Source: Bursaphelenchus xylophilus (lineage: Eukaryota; Nematoda; Chromadorea; Rhabditida; Aphelenchoididae). From it: a DNA stretch of 64,000 bases. This document shows positions 34,903 through 45,800 of the stretch, one piece after another. Made by a program: the position numbers and the translations under genes. The stretch is taken from NCBI GenBank assembly GCA_904066235.2, contig CAJFCV020000001.1, positions 558,001 to 622,000 of the forward strand, written 5' to 3'. The notes under the pieces are model-generated. The model was not told the DNA's origin. It did not search any database and was given only the letters and a program-made list of their open reading frames with translations. The first letter of the stretch is position 1; each line of letters begins with the position of its first letter.

Positions 34903-37900
34903 ATGGCTGAAGCGCCAACAACTTTGACGGAAGAACAACAGCAGCGGAAAGAGTTGATTGTCCGCAACCTGCAAGAGGTCCTGGGAGCCGATCGACTGGA
35001 GAAACACTTGATTTCCGGCAAGAATATTCATCTTTACTGGGGAAGTGCAACTACGGGACGACCTCATGTCGGGTATTTCGTGCCCATGCAGAAGATTGCC
35101 GACTTTCTGAAGGCTGGAATTCGGGTAAGTTGTATTACAACTTTTTTTGTTGGAGTTTAGGCAAAAATTTATATCGAAAAAGGAGTTTTATGTTATCCTT
35201 GGCATCAGATGTGGAAGAATCGAAAAAAGTCCGTTTTTTTCAGGTAACAATCCTGTTTGCCGATCTTCACGGGTTCCTCGACAATCTCAAGAGTACGTTT
35301 GAGCTTTTGGAGAACCGTGTCAAGTATTACGAACACGTTATCAAGGCTCTTTTGGAAGCGTTCGACGTTCCGTTGGATAAACTTCATTTTGTCAAAGGAT
35401 CCGATTATCAGCTGAAAGAGTAAGCTGATTTGTGCTTGATTTATGCTTTGATGTTTAGAGACTACACCAAGGAGGTGTTGAGGCTATGCGGACAAGTCAG
35501 TCAACGAGACGCACTAAAAGCGGGAGCTGAGGTCGTCAAACAGGTATGATGGATAAAATTGCTTTATTTTGTTGGATTTTAGGCATGAAAGGAAGTTCGC
35601 TTACTTTAAAAAGTTGATTTATGGGTTTATTGTTCTATTAGAATCCTTTTCGCCGCTGTCTGTATTATTTTAGACATCAGAAAATTCAAAAATATCTGCT
35701 TGATAAGTGTAATATAAAATTGGCTAAAGCTGATGGGTTTTGTATAGAAAAACACGTGGAATTAATTTTCTGACAAGTCTAATGGTCTTGTCTTTCTAAA
35801 GGAATATATTTCAGGGCAGTTTATGTTGTTTTAGACATTAAAAAATCCAGAATTGTCTTCTTGACCAAGTGTAATATAAAGTCTCTCAGGTGGAGTCTCC
35901 ATTGCTCTCCGGACTGATGTACCCGCTCCTCCAAGCTCTGGATGAAGTCTTTCTCAAAGTGGACGCTCAATTTGGCGGTGTTGACCAGCGGAAGATCTTC
36001 ATTTTGGCCGAAGAACAACTTCCCAAGCTCAAACTGGGCAAACGGTACCACTTTATGAACCCAATGGTCCCCGGTCTGACCGGATCCAAGATGTCTTCAT
36101 CGGAGGTGGACAGCAAGATCGATTTATTGGATCCTCCCGACGTTGTGGAGCGGAAAATTATGGGCGCTTCGTGTCCAAAGAAAGCCGAGAGCGAGGACAA
36201 CGGAGTCCTTTCTTTTTATGAATTTGTGGTGCTAACTACCCATGAAAAGGTCCAATTCGACAATGGATTGATTGTACAGACTGCTGGGGAGCTAAGAGAG
36301 GCATTTGAGAATGGTAACGATGTTAGAAATTTGGTTTAAAAGTCGAATTTTAAAAGGTCATTTGATCAAGTATAATATAATTTTTTGTAGATAAAGTCAC
36401 TGCGGAAGAGCTGAAATCGAAACTAGCCCTGTTTCTAAATGGAATATTGGCGAAAGTTCAAGCTAAATGTGACAACGACGAGATCCGAGAGATCATTTCG
36501 AAAGGTTATGTTCCAGCTGACATACCAGATGAAAAAGTCTTGGAAAAGGTGCCAGAACTAAACGAAAATGCGAAAAAATTGAAGTCCAAACTTGAAGAGG
36601 AAGGTGGAACAGTAAGTCACTTCTTTTTTTTTTTGTTTTTTCGGTTTTTAGGCGACATTTTATACGACAAAAAATCGACGATTTTCAGCTAGCCCAATCG
36701 AAGCGGCTGGTGGAAAAACTGAACAAAGGAGAGGCCCCAAAGGTCTTGTGGAGAGTCCCAGTGAAAGGCAGAGTCCATCTAGGACATTTGAAGGCCCTCA
36801 TTGAACTTCAACGACTGCAAAAATTGGGCTGTGAAGTTGTTATCCTCCTCTCAGATCTTGGAGCCTTCCTGGACAATGAGAAATGCCCGTGGAATGCGAG
36901 AGAAGGAAGAATAGACTACTATGAGAGTGTACTCAACGCCATGTTGAAGTCGTTGAAGTTGGAGAATGTGAAAATCCGAAAAAGTTTGGAAAATGAGTTC
37001 AATTCGTAAGTAATTTTGGAAAATTCAGTGTATCTCTTCGAAATTTAGTGATTACTCCATCGAAATGTACAAAGTGGTCAGTCATATCACCCGTGACGAA
37101 TCACAAATCGTCCCGGGCACCTCGCTGGCAGTGAATTTGATCCCGGCCTACAGGTTTCTGGACGCCCATTTTGCTGATGTGGATGTGGTTTTGACCGCGG
37201 ATTACGATGAAAAGTATATTGAATTGTCGCAAAAGGTGAGGGGGTTTGGATGAGAGGGCATTTTGGGTGATTACCGGGAGGTTTTGAGGAGTTTCGGGCG
37301 GTTTTTTGAGTTGATGTCTAGTGTAATATAATTTTTTGTTGGTTTGATGTTAGGAATTGATGATGTATAAAGTTTATGGGTTGGAAAGCAAAATTAGACT
37401 ATTTGAAGAGGATTTGATCAGTTTTTTGAGAGATTTTTTTGTGAATCTTTTGTAGTGTAATATAATTTTTGCTGATTTGACCCCCAATATTGATGGAAAA
37501 TATGGTTTACAGAGCGGAAAGTAAGATTGGAGTATTTGCGATAGATTGTATGTATTTCTTCTGAGATTTTTTAAGAAATTTTGGATACCTTTTTGCCTAG
37601 AGTGTAATATAATTTTTTTTTCATTTTTAGATCAGCGAACGTCTCAGCCTCCCACTGCAAGCCCATCTAACGCATAAGACGCTAGAAGGAACGGATGGAA
37701 AGAGAATGTCATCAACTGTTTCGGACTTTAATCTTGACCCGACTGACACCCCAAAACAATTCAAAGGAAAGATTGCCAAATCGTTCTGCGAGCCCGGAAA
37801 TCTTCAAGGAAATGTGGCGTTACATCTTGCAGAAGCGCTCGTTTTCCCATTGAGCGAAGAAAAAGGTGAGATTTGGAGGGTTTAGTATGTTGTAGTAGGT

Positions 37901-38343
37901 GTGGAGAAATGGTTGATATCTTGATAGTGTAAAAAGATTGATAAGTGAAAATTTGGATATAGCCTTGAAATGGGTTTAGTTTGACCTATGCAAAATTTGG
38001 TTTGAATTGAAAATGAAATGGTTGAGATATAGGCAAAAATTTATATTGTACTAGATGACAAAATGAAATTTTAAAAAAATTGTCGATTAATGCCTAATTT
38101 TTTTCAGAGCTGACGATCGAGAGAGCCGAAAAGGATGGTGGCAACATCACAGTGAAATCAGCTTCAGAATTGTCTCAAATTTTCGCTGACAACAAGCTAC
38201 ATCCAGCTGATTTGAAGGCCTTTGTTATCAAGCGATTATCCGATTTCATCAATCCAATCAAAGCCGACCTCGATGCCAGCGATCTAGCCAAACTCTTGAA
38301 GGCCGCATTCCCACCAGCACCGAAGGGCGGAAAGAAAAAGTGA
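34903..38343 (+). CDS. yars-1: Cytosolic tyrosyl-tRNA synthetase with a tandem second synthetase-like domain
   Basis: Nine exons in phase: 34903-35124, 35244-35419, 35459-35543, 35890-36313, 36391-36611, 36689-37005, 37049-37235, 37631-37865 and 38108-38343, giving about 700 aa. The first half is a canonical eukaryotic Tyr[22 protein letters not shown] carries the tyrosine pocket and HIGH-like PHVGY (54-58), and [19 protein letters not shown] carries the KMSKS loop (228-232). From about residue 377 a second Rossmann synthetase-like unit repeats the layout: [19 protein letters not shown] (HLGH 406-409), [20 protein letters not shown], and [19 protein letters not shown] (KMSKS-like 568-573). 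In this copy the pocket Tyr is replaced (LYWG becomes LWRV), suggesting a degenerate structural domain, as in double-length TyrRS of some lineages. It charges tRNA-Tyr for cytosolic translation. Introns repeatedly contain AGTGTAATATAA. Confidence 0.95.
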
Positions 38344-38683
38344 AATTTTTACAAATGAAAGTTGTCATATAAGTATTGAGCGAAAATTTTTTGGAAAATT
38401 GAGGATTGTAAGCTAATATCATTAAATTTGTTGCCGGTTTTTGAATCACTAAGGTAGTTTGAGCCTCCAGAAAGCTGATATGATGTTTTTTGGAATTGAT
38501 TTTTATGATTTTTTGGGAGAATTTTGGGAAAAATGAGATTTTTTAAAAGTTTTTATTTTTCAAATTTTGTTGTAGAATACGAAGTGAAACTCTTTGATGT
38601 AAATTATTGGTCTATAGCCTATATTTATTCTGAGTTTCAGAAAAATTGACCGTCTAGATTTTGAGATTTGAAAAAAATTTGAT
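38344..38683. other. Convergent 3' intergenic region
   Basis: This is 340 bp between the stop codons of yars-1 (plus) and the sugar kinase (minus). It is AT-rich and no further element was seen. Confidence 0.5.
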
Positions 38684-41324
38684 TTATTGGTCATGAATAA
38701 TATCCAAACTCAAATTCCTCAGACCCCGTTGACCGCATTTCGTCCCCGCAACTTTTACAGCGTTCTTGAGGACATTTTGAAGCGAATTCCGGTTGTTGAG
38801 GAAATACAAAGCCGAGCCGATGAAGGAATCGCCGGCTCCAAGTGTGTCCACCAGCTTCTCGGGTTTGAAGGCGGGCTCGAAGAAAATGCTCGGAGACGAG
38901 GCAATTCGCGCTGAAGCACCCTGAAAATAAGTGAGATGGGCTTTTGATAGCTCTATTTGAAGTTTAATGGAAGTTTTGAGGCCTTTAGCGCTCAAAAATT
39001 TGAATTCTCGCCAAATTTGGCATTGTGTTTTAGTAGTTGGAAAATGTCAAAACTGAGCGATAAATGGAAAATTTAGGTTATAAAAATTAAATTTATATCA
39101 ATTTTGGGATTTTAAAAGCTTAAAAATTTGAATTCCCGCCAAATTTGGCATTGTGTTTTAGTGGTCGAAAAATGGCCAAAATGAGCGGTAAATACAAAAA
39201 TTGGAATATAAACAGTTGATAAATTTCAAATTTACTTGGATTGTGGCTTATAAAAAAGTTGTGCGATCAAATTTATATTATTCATGATGATTTGAGCTAA
39301 TTTTGATTTAAAACGTCTAAATAGGTCCCAAAGAAGTTTAAAAGTGAATGTGATCAGTGTATATTGCCTTTTTTGGGGTTGAGACCTATTTTGAGCTTTT
39401 ACAAGTCAAAAAATTTGAATTCCCGCCAAATTTGGCATTGTGTTTTAGTGTTCGAAAAATGCCAAAAATGAGCTCTGAATGCCAAAATTAGATCAAAATC
39501 AGTCGATTTATATCAAATTCACTCTGGCTTTGTTTTTTTAAGAAAGTTCTGAGAACAAATTTATATTATCCATGACTTAACCTAATTTTTCAAAATTTTG
39601 TAGTTTATAAAGTATCGAAATGACTCGAAAATGGTTTCAAAATACTGTAAATAGCATCTAAATTCATTTTAGAAAAAAATCCTGACTTTCATCACTGAAA
39701 CTATTCAAATTTTTACAAAACTTTACCTCTTCTCCCCACGGAACAATGACTGTTGTCTGCTGTAAACGGAATCGCTCCACAAACCCATTGATGGCTTCAT
39801 TCATGGAATTGAATCCGAGATTGCGAGAAAAGTCCTTGGAAATGAAAATGACGTCAGCCAAAGGGATGATTTTCGTGTACCAGTCAAAGTCGCGGATTTT
39901 CTCCAACTCGACACTAATTTTACAGCGATTTTTGTCGATTTTGGCCTTGCAATACTCGATGATTTTGTCTAATTCATCGAAATTTCGACCTGGAAAATTT
40001 TTGGATTTTTCAAAGAAAAAAAAAAAAGTAAAATACGAGGTTGCTCTTACCTTCAAAATGGATCCAAGAATACTCCGATAGGTCCGTAAATTTCTCCTCA
40101 AATTCTTTGGCGGTGATTTCGCCGATATCCCCGCGAAAATGAAGAATTGTCCGAGTCCCATTACTCAAGTTGACGATACAAGTTGAAATCGGAACTCGAT
40201 TTTTCTCCCGATTTATTCGAATCACGTTCAAATGGTACTCAGAAATTAGTCTGAAAATTTTTTGTTTTGTATCAGTCTGTCGGGAAAATATCGGCGAGTT
40301 GTCGCGACTTGTAATCGCCCATCATCGCTATGCGACGGCAAGCTGGGGGTTTGGTGCGCGACTGCGACGAGGCGTGAAATTGCTGCGACAAATCCTCATT
40401 ATTTTCCCGACAGACATAGCCGACCCTTTCTCCCGGTCTGTCGGGAAAATAATGTCGCTGCAAAATGAAAAGCAAATTAATTTTTTCGCGATACAATTCT
40501 TTTTCTCCGCGGTGATGCGATTTCCGACGCGACAGTGTGCTCATTATTTTCCCGACAAACTGGAAGGTCTAGTTTTAGCTTTGTTCATTATACAGGGTGC
40601 GGTAAAAAATGGAAACGTTTTTCGTTGGGTCCTGACGCGAAAATTTTTAAATGCAGCAAAATTATTTTCATATTATTAAATTCTACGTGATTTTCTCTCC
40701 TAGGCCTTATAATTTCATGTCCATATCGGTTTATTAACATTGTTTTTTTGAATGACAAACAGAGGCACCTCGATTTCGGACCTGTTTTTTAACCTGTGCG
40801 AATTGCTGATTTGCCCGGCATAGAAAGCACGTTGTGTCCAAAGTAACGCTTTGCGTCTGAATTTACATCTTCTAATTATATACTATATTAGTACGTATTT
40901 TCATAAAGTTCATGGACGTTTTGTCGCTGTCCACAACGTGCACAAAAAACTCATTTTTCACAGTTCCTGTCATCGTTTTTTGGCTTTCGCTTTGTGCATC
41001 GAAATATATCACTGCGATGCGACAGAGTGCTCATTATTTTCCCGACAGACTAAGAGCTTATGTCTTGGCGATTTTTGGATAACAAGTGGTGTGAAAACTT
41101 GCAACAACTTACTTCTCCAACATCGGGTCGTTGTTTGGCAGCGCCGCGCACAAAACCGTCGCTTCCGCGTCGAATTGCCCGAGGACAGTGCAATTATTTG
41201 CCGCATTCCCACCCAGAACCGTCTCCATTTCGAAGACGCGCGTGTCCGAGTCCTCTTTCGGGAACTTTTGCACATAATTCACGACGTCCAGACAGCACAA
41301 CCCAACCACCAAAATTTTACCCAT
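38684..41324 (-). CDS. PfkB-family sugar kinase, ketohexokinase-like
   Basis: Minus-strand exons 41324-41113, 40250-40051, 39989-39727 and 38920-38684 join in phase to about 303 aa. The N-terminus KILVVGLCCLDVVNYVQKFP and GGNAANN (38-44) are the PfkB signature 1 region. DTLGAGDSFIGSALYFL holds the GAGD anion hole and catalytic Asp (253-256). Overall length and the order LGQFDAEATVLCAAL, TRTILHF, WIHFEGRN and TVIVPWGEEGA match animal ketohexokinase, which phosphorylates fructose to fructose-1-phosphate with ATP in the cytosol. Fructose specificity is inferred. The AATAAA polyA signal overlaps the stop. Intron 1 (about 860 bp) is packed with family A/B elements; intron 3 has a threefold repeat with an E2F-like site. 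Confidence 0.92.
38996..39450. repeat. Threefold ~40 bp repeat in kinase intron 3
   Basis: TTTGAATTCCCGCCAAATTT followed by GGCATTGTGTTTTAGT occurs at about 38999-39035, 39127-39163 and 39414-39450, with similar flanks (CAAAAATGAGC...AAATTTATAT). The block contains the 12-bp palindrome GCCAAATTTGGC and, in copies 2 and 3, CCCGCCAAA, an E2F-like site. Confidence 0.8.
40271..40417. repeat. Family A element in kinase intron 1
   Basis: ATCAGTCTGTCGGGAAAATA faces CTCATTATTTTCCCGACAGA. It begins about 20 nt from the acceptor of exon 2. Confidence 0.85.
40435..40562. repeat. Family A element in kinase intron 1
   Basis: GGTCTGTCGGGAAAATAATG faces GCTCATTATTTTCCCGACAA. Confidence 0.85.
40592..40625. 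mobile_element. Solo mariner-like terminus
   Basis: TACAGGGTGCGGTAAAAAAT is followed by GGAAACGTTTTTCG. The TA and CAGGGTG start are typical of Tc1/mariner ends, but the sequence differs from the 5742 element and no facing end was found nearby. Confidence 0.4.
40890..41000. repeat. Family B fragment
   Basis: GTATTTTCATAAAGTTCATG and TTTTGGCTTTCGCTTTGTGC match the left arm of family B. The right arm is missing. Confidence 0.5.
41018..41053. repeat. Family A solo end
   Basis: GCGACAGAGTGCTCATTATT is followed by TTCCCGACAGACTA, about 60 nt from the donor of kinase exon 1. Confidence 0.75.
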
Positions 41325-41569
41325 AATTGAGCCGATTTATGATAAGAAATAGAACAGTGTGGTCGAAAAAAGCGAAGGTAAATAGATATGTTTAGAATTG
41401 ATAAGTGACCAAAAAATATTTTGGATTTCTTTGGAGAGAAATGAACAATTTTTTTGCTTTATTTTTTTATAAAATCAATGGTAGAAAAGAGCCTTTGCTA
41501 TTATCAATTTTTCAAGGCGTAATATAAGTCTGTCGGGAAAATAATGATTGCCTATGCCCTTTGAATATC
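41325..41569. other. 5' flank of the sugar kinase, with a family A solo end
   Basis: AAGTCTGTCGGGAAAATAAT at 41526-41545 is an unpaired family A end. No exon was seen. Confidence 0.5.
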
Positions 41570-42121
41570 TCGGCTCTCCTTGTAAAGCGTCAGCTAAAAT
41601 TTGCAGGAATTGATATGTGGCCTATACCCAACATGTTCGCAAAATTAAAACAAAATCTGAGCGTTATACACATTACACTTGGGGTATTTCCCATGTAAAT
41701 TAAGCTTTAATTTAACTGTTTAAAAACCCGTCATTTTCAGTACCCGATCCTCCTCAGTTGGCTGGCTGGAATTCTGTTCACAGTAGCTCATAATGCCCGC
41801 TCCTATGACGTCATCTACACGTATGATCTGGTGAAAGTTGGCTGGGTATCCAGGGCCAAATTCGGGTTGGCCGAGGACATTTTATTGGCAGTTAAAATAA
41901 GTCTAATGACCGTTGGATTGATCTGCACTGGGATTCTGATGCGACGGATTTTGCGATAGGTAAGAGGAGTGACAAATTATGATCAGTGTGTCGGGAAAAT
42001 AATAAGGCACTCTGTCGCAGCGAAAATTGCATCGCGGTCGAGGAAATATGAAATTGCTTTTCACCTCAGCGATGCGATTTTCGATGCGACAGAGTGCTCA
42101 TTATTTTTTTGACAGACTGAT
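41570..42121 (+). repeat. Inverted segmental copy of the 7TM receptor exon 4 region
   Basis: About 550 bp match the reverse complement of 52214-52790, including a family C end, the intron and acceptor, all of receptor exon 4, its donor and the following family A element (41982-42121). Confidence 0.85.
41741..41959 (+). pseudogene. Duplicated receptor exon 4 with a nonsense codon
   Basis: After TCATTTTCAG it reads YPILLSWLAGILFTVAHNAR to ICTGILMRRILR, nearly identical to exon 4 of the receptor at 50108-55687. The last codon CAA is TAG here (CGATAGGTAAG against CGACAAGTAAG). There are no neighbouring receptor exons, so this is a pseudo-exon. Confidence 0.85.
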
Positions 42122-42330
42122 ACAAGCATTTTCGTAAAGTGCGTAGACTTTTTTCACGTTTTTTTTCACAGTGAGATTTTTCTTCATCCTGCACCGTGCA
42201 ATTGTTCGCACTGTGCGAAAACAAAGGCTTTTTTCACACCGTGAAATTTGTTGCTTTTTGCACCGTGCGATAAGCTTTTTTGGGCCGTCGCTCGTACCTT
42301 GACGTTTTCCGGAAGCACTAGTAAGATACG
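42122..42330. repeat. Family B element
   Basis: AGCATTTTCGTAAAGTGCGT, then CTGCACCGTGCAATTGTTCG and TTTTTGCACCGTGCGATAAG; the interior uses the GCACCGTGC variant of the 10-mer. The right boundary is unclear. Confidence 0.5.
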
Positions 42331-42418
42331 ATGACTGCGGAAAAAGTCAAAAGAAAATTGATAGTTGGTGAATTCGTGACTCCTTGCTCGCGCTGCGCGC
42401 TTTAAGGAAATACTACTG

Positions 42419-42561
42419 TCACTCTGTCGGGAAAATTGTGGATTCGCTGCGCCTTGGAATTGCCCATCATCACTTTGCGACGGCTGGAGACCGTTCTCGC
42501 GGCTGCGACAAGGCAAGAAATTTTGTTGCGATAAATCCACATTATTTTCCCGACAGAGTTA
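42419..42561. repeat. Family A element, GTGGATT subtype
   Basis: TCACTCTGTCGGGAAAATTG faces CATTATTTTCCCGACAGAGT. Confidence 0.85.
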
Positions 42562-42868
42562 TAAAAAGGACACAACATTGCCATCCTATGTCATTCTTCA
42601 AAGTATACTTGTTAAATCCTTCTCTTCGTTGTTAACTGATCTCCTTTTTCTCTGAAGATCAAAACTCACGTCACAGCCAACAAATTGTCACAAAAATTAG
42701 TCGCTAAAACAGTTACATGCCCGAGTAAAACCCAGCGATACAGTTTACAACGTTCATGGAGTGTTTCAAGTGCTTTCAGCGTTTGATTTATTCCGTTGAA
42801 CGTCGCGTTTTTTTAGCGGTTCGAAACAAACGCAACTTTTTTATATTACACTACCTATATATAAAAAA

Positions 42869-45800
42869 ATGGCGCTCGGTAAATTTTTGGATTTGTTTTT
42901 TGGAATTGAAGTAAATAATGAGTAAAAAATTATTTTTATGCACGTTATAGAGAGCTTTTACGGCAAAAAATTTGTCTTTAGACGTTATAGAGAGGCTTCA
43001 AAGTAAAATTTTTTATGACGTTATAGAGGGGTTTTACAAAAATTTTTATAAAAATTTTTTCTGCACGTTATAGACAGGTTTTATAGTAAAAAATTATTTT
43101 TGAAACGTTATAGAGAGGTTTCAAGGTAAAATTTATTTTGACGTTATAGAGGGGTTTTACGGTAAAAATTATTTTTAGGCATTATACCGAGGGTTTACGG
43201 TAAAAATTATTTGTTGGACGGTTTTACAATAAAGGTTTTTTATGACGTTATCGAGAGATTTTGCGATAAAAAATCACTTTTTGAGACGTTATGCAGAGGT
43301 TTTGCAGAAAAAAATTTTTTGACGTTATAGAGAGGTCTTACAATAAAAAGTTTTTTTTGGACGTTATACAAAGGTTTTACAATAAAAAAAAATTTTTTTG
43401 TACGTTATACAGAGGTTTTCCAGTAAAAAAATTATTTTTTGAAAATTTCAAAAACCTCAAAAACCCCTTTTTTCAGCTCATGGAATTGCCGTTGTTCTTC
43501 ACGAAACCTTACAATTCGGTCTGTTTCTTGGAAGATTTACCGGAAATCTTTTGTACGGAACGGTTAGAGCGTTGATCCCCTCAGGGGTTTTGCCCAGAAA
43601 ATGCGTTAGAGACAAGGTATTCTTGATTACTGGAAGTGCGAGCGGAATTGGAAGACTCTGTGCATTAAAGGTGAGTGAAAAAAAATGAAAAAAAACCACA
43701 GTAATGCTTGTATATTATACATATATTACATGTATGCAACAAAACCTTTGCATAATGACTTTGCTTTTTTTCTTGGTGGTTTGTTGTACAAAGGCTCTAC
43801 TTTATTCAAATTCCCCACCTATTTTTTATCTCTTTTGTCTGTGCGCCATGATAGCTCAGTTGGGAGAGCGTTAGACTGAAGATCTAAAGGTCGCCGGTTC
43901 GATCCCGGCTCGTGGCATTTTTTGATTTTTTGTGTGTTTTTTGTGTTCAAAAAAATTATTTTTGAATAAAAAAGATAATTAAAATATCTTCAAAGTGTCT
44001 AAGCTCTACATTAACATCAAAAAAAATTTCCAAAATTAGCAAAAAATTGAAAAAATTTAAAAATTTTATCAGAAAGTAGTCTAAAATAATGTAAAACTGC
44101 TATAACATCGCGCAAAAAACTCGAGGAGGCCTAAAATTTCGCCTAGCGTGAGTTCAGACCTCCCTTTTAACCTAACAAAAATGCTGGCGACAAACAAAAA
44201 CTGCATCCCTTTTTCTCAGCAAATTTGTCCCCAGTCGGTAGGACCACGGAAGAAGTGCATGTATCTCATCTGGTGCATGAGTAAACCGAGGAAAACTTTG
44301 CCGTCAAACCAAGCATTTCTTCCATTCTCCTGGGGGATACAGGACTTCCGGATATGACGGTGAAATTGGCTGGAAATAAAGAATATTACACTTGATGACC
44401 ATGTATAATATAAATGCCGAATTCAACGGGAAATGAGACGAATTCTAGACTTCTTACCCTCTCAACGAAATTTTTAGTTCTTCTAGTTTCTGTGACGTTA
44501 ATAAGTGCGAAATATCTACTCTTTGTAGCTGTATTTCCAATTTTTTCATTTTCGGCCAACCTTGATTTTGCTGGATGAGCCGGCAAAATTTTCGAATTTT
44601 CTGGGTTCCCAGACTTCCTTGGGCTCGTTCGCCTTTGTACAACCCCGTTCGAAGACGCTGGACCACTTGAACAACCAGAAATTTCATTAAAATTATATTG
44701 TACTAGATGAGCTGATCTTTTCAGCGGAATTTCCCGTGAAATTCTGAATCCTCTGCCATTCGGAGGTACTGTAAACACACCAGTAGGCACTATAGGCATT
44801 GTACTTCCTTCAACCGGCTTTCTGAGTCTAAAAACTCCGCGTGGATGGCGTCCCGGGACAATGCCTCTTCTCTTTGGAGGTCCCGACAAAATCTCGATTT
44901 CTGGAGTTGACGCTGGCTGAATTTTTGGGACTTCTTTGACTTCATGAGTTGCTTTAGACTCCTTCTCAATAGTTTCGATTGTTTCGGCTGACATGGTTGG
45001 GGTTTTTGGGCCGAATTGAGCGGTTATTTAAATCGACATCTATCACTTTTCTTGTCACAACAACATGGCTTTACATGCTCTTTCATTCTCTTCCACTATT
45101 CAAATTCCCCACCCATTTTTTATCGGTTTAGTTTGTGCGCCATGATAGCTCAGTTGGGAGAGCGTTAGACTGAAGATCTAAAGGTCGCCGGTTCGATCCC
45201 GGCTCGTGGCATCTCTTTTTAAAAAATTTTTTTGATAAAACTTTCTAAACCTTACAAGGGAAGTCACTTAAATCACGGATCGATTTTGTAAAACGACTGT
45301 TACAGCGATAGGGAGGGTAGGAAGGAGATATCAAATCTGAAAACCGCTACCTCCACCGGCCTCTGGGAGCCGAGATAATCGACCAAAAAGTTTGCCCAAA
45401 TTCCTCCGAACATTTATTCCTTCCGAAAGAAGAAAAGGCAGCGAACCGAATGGTCCGGTGGTCTGGAAGCGCGCTTCCGGGCCTTCACCTTTTCAGGTTC
45501 GAATCCGCACGGGTCTCGAACTTGCGAAAAATTTATGTTGCTGTGATCCAGTAAATTTACTAGCAATTTATTTTATATTTTATGCTTATTTTACGGTAAA
45601 TTTTCAACCTTGAAAATCCAAATCGTTTGGAACTCGCATTCACATTATTACCCTGAATTTAACCGTAAAATACGCAAAAAATCAAAAATTTTACCTTACC
45701 GGTAAATTTACTGGATTACATGAAAAGTTTAATAAATTATTTGACCCATGCGGATTCGAACCTGAAAAGGTCAAGGCCCGGAAGCGCGCTTCCAGACCAC

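Noticed and set aside
40170..40679. 169-codon ORF on the plus strand
   Set aside because: Runs antisense through the sugar-kinase exon and two family A elements; VCRENN-like words recur wherever family A is translated.
44386..44994. 202-codon open frame as a functional gene
   Set aside because: It is the inverted partial copy of zinc-finger exon 4: no start context, no 5' exons, and its following exon has a TGA in place of a zinc-ligand Cys.
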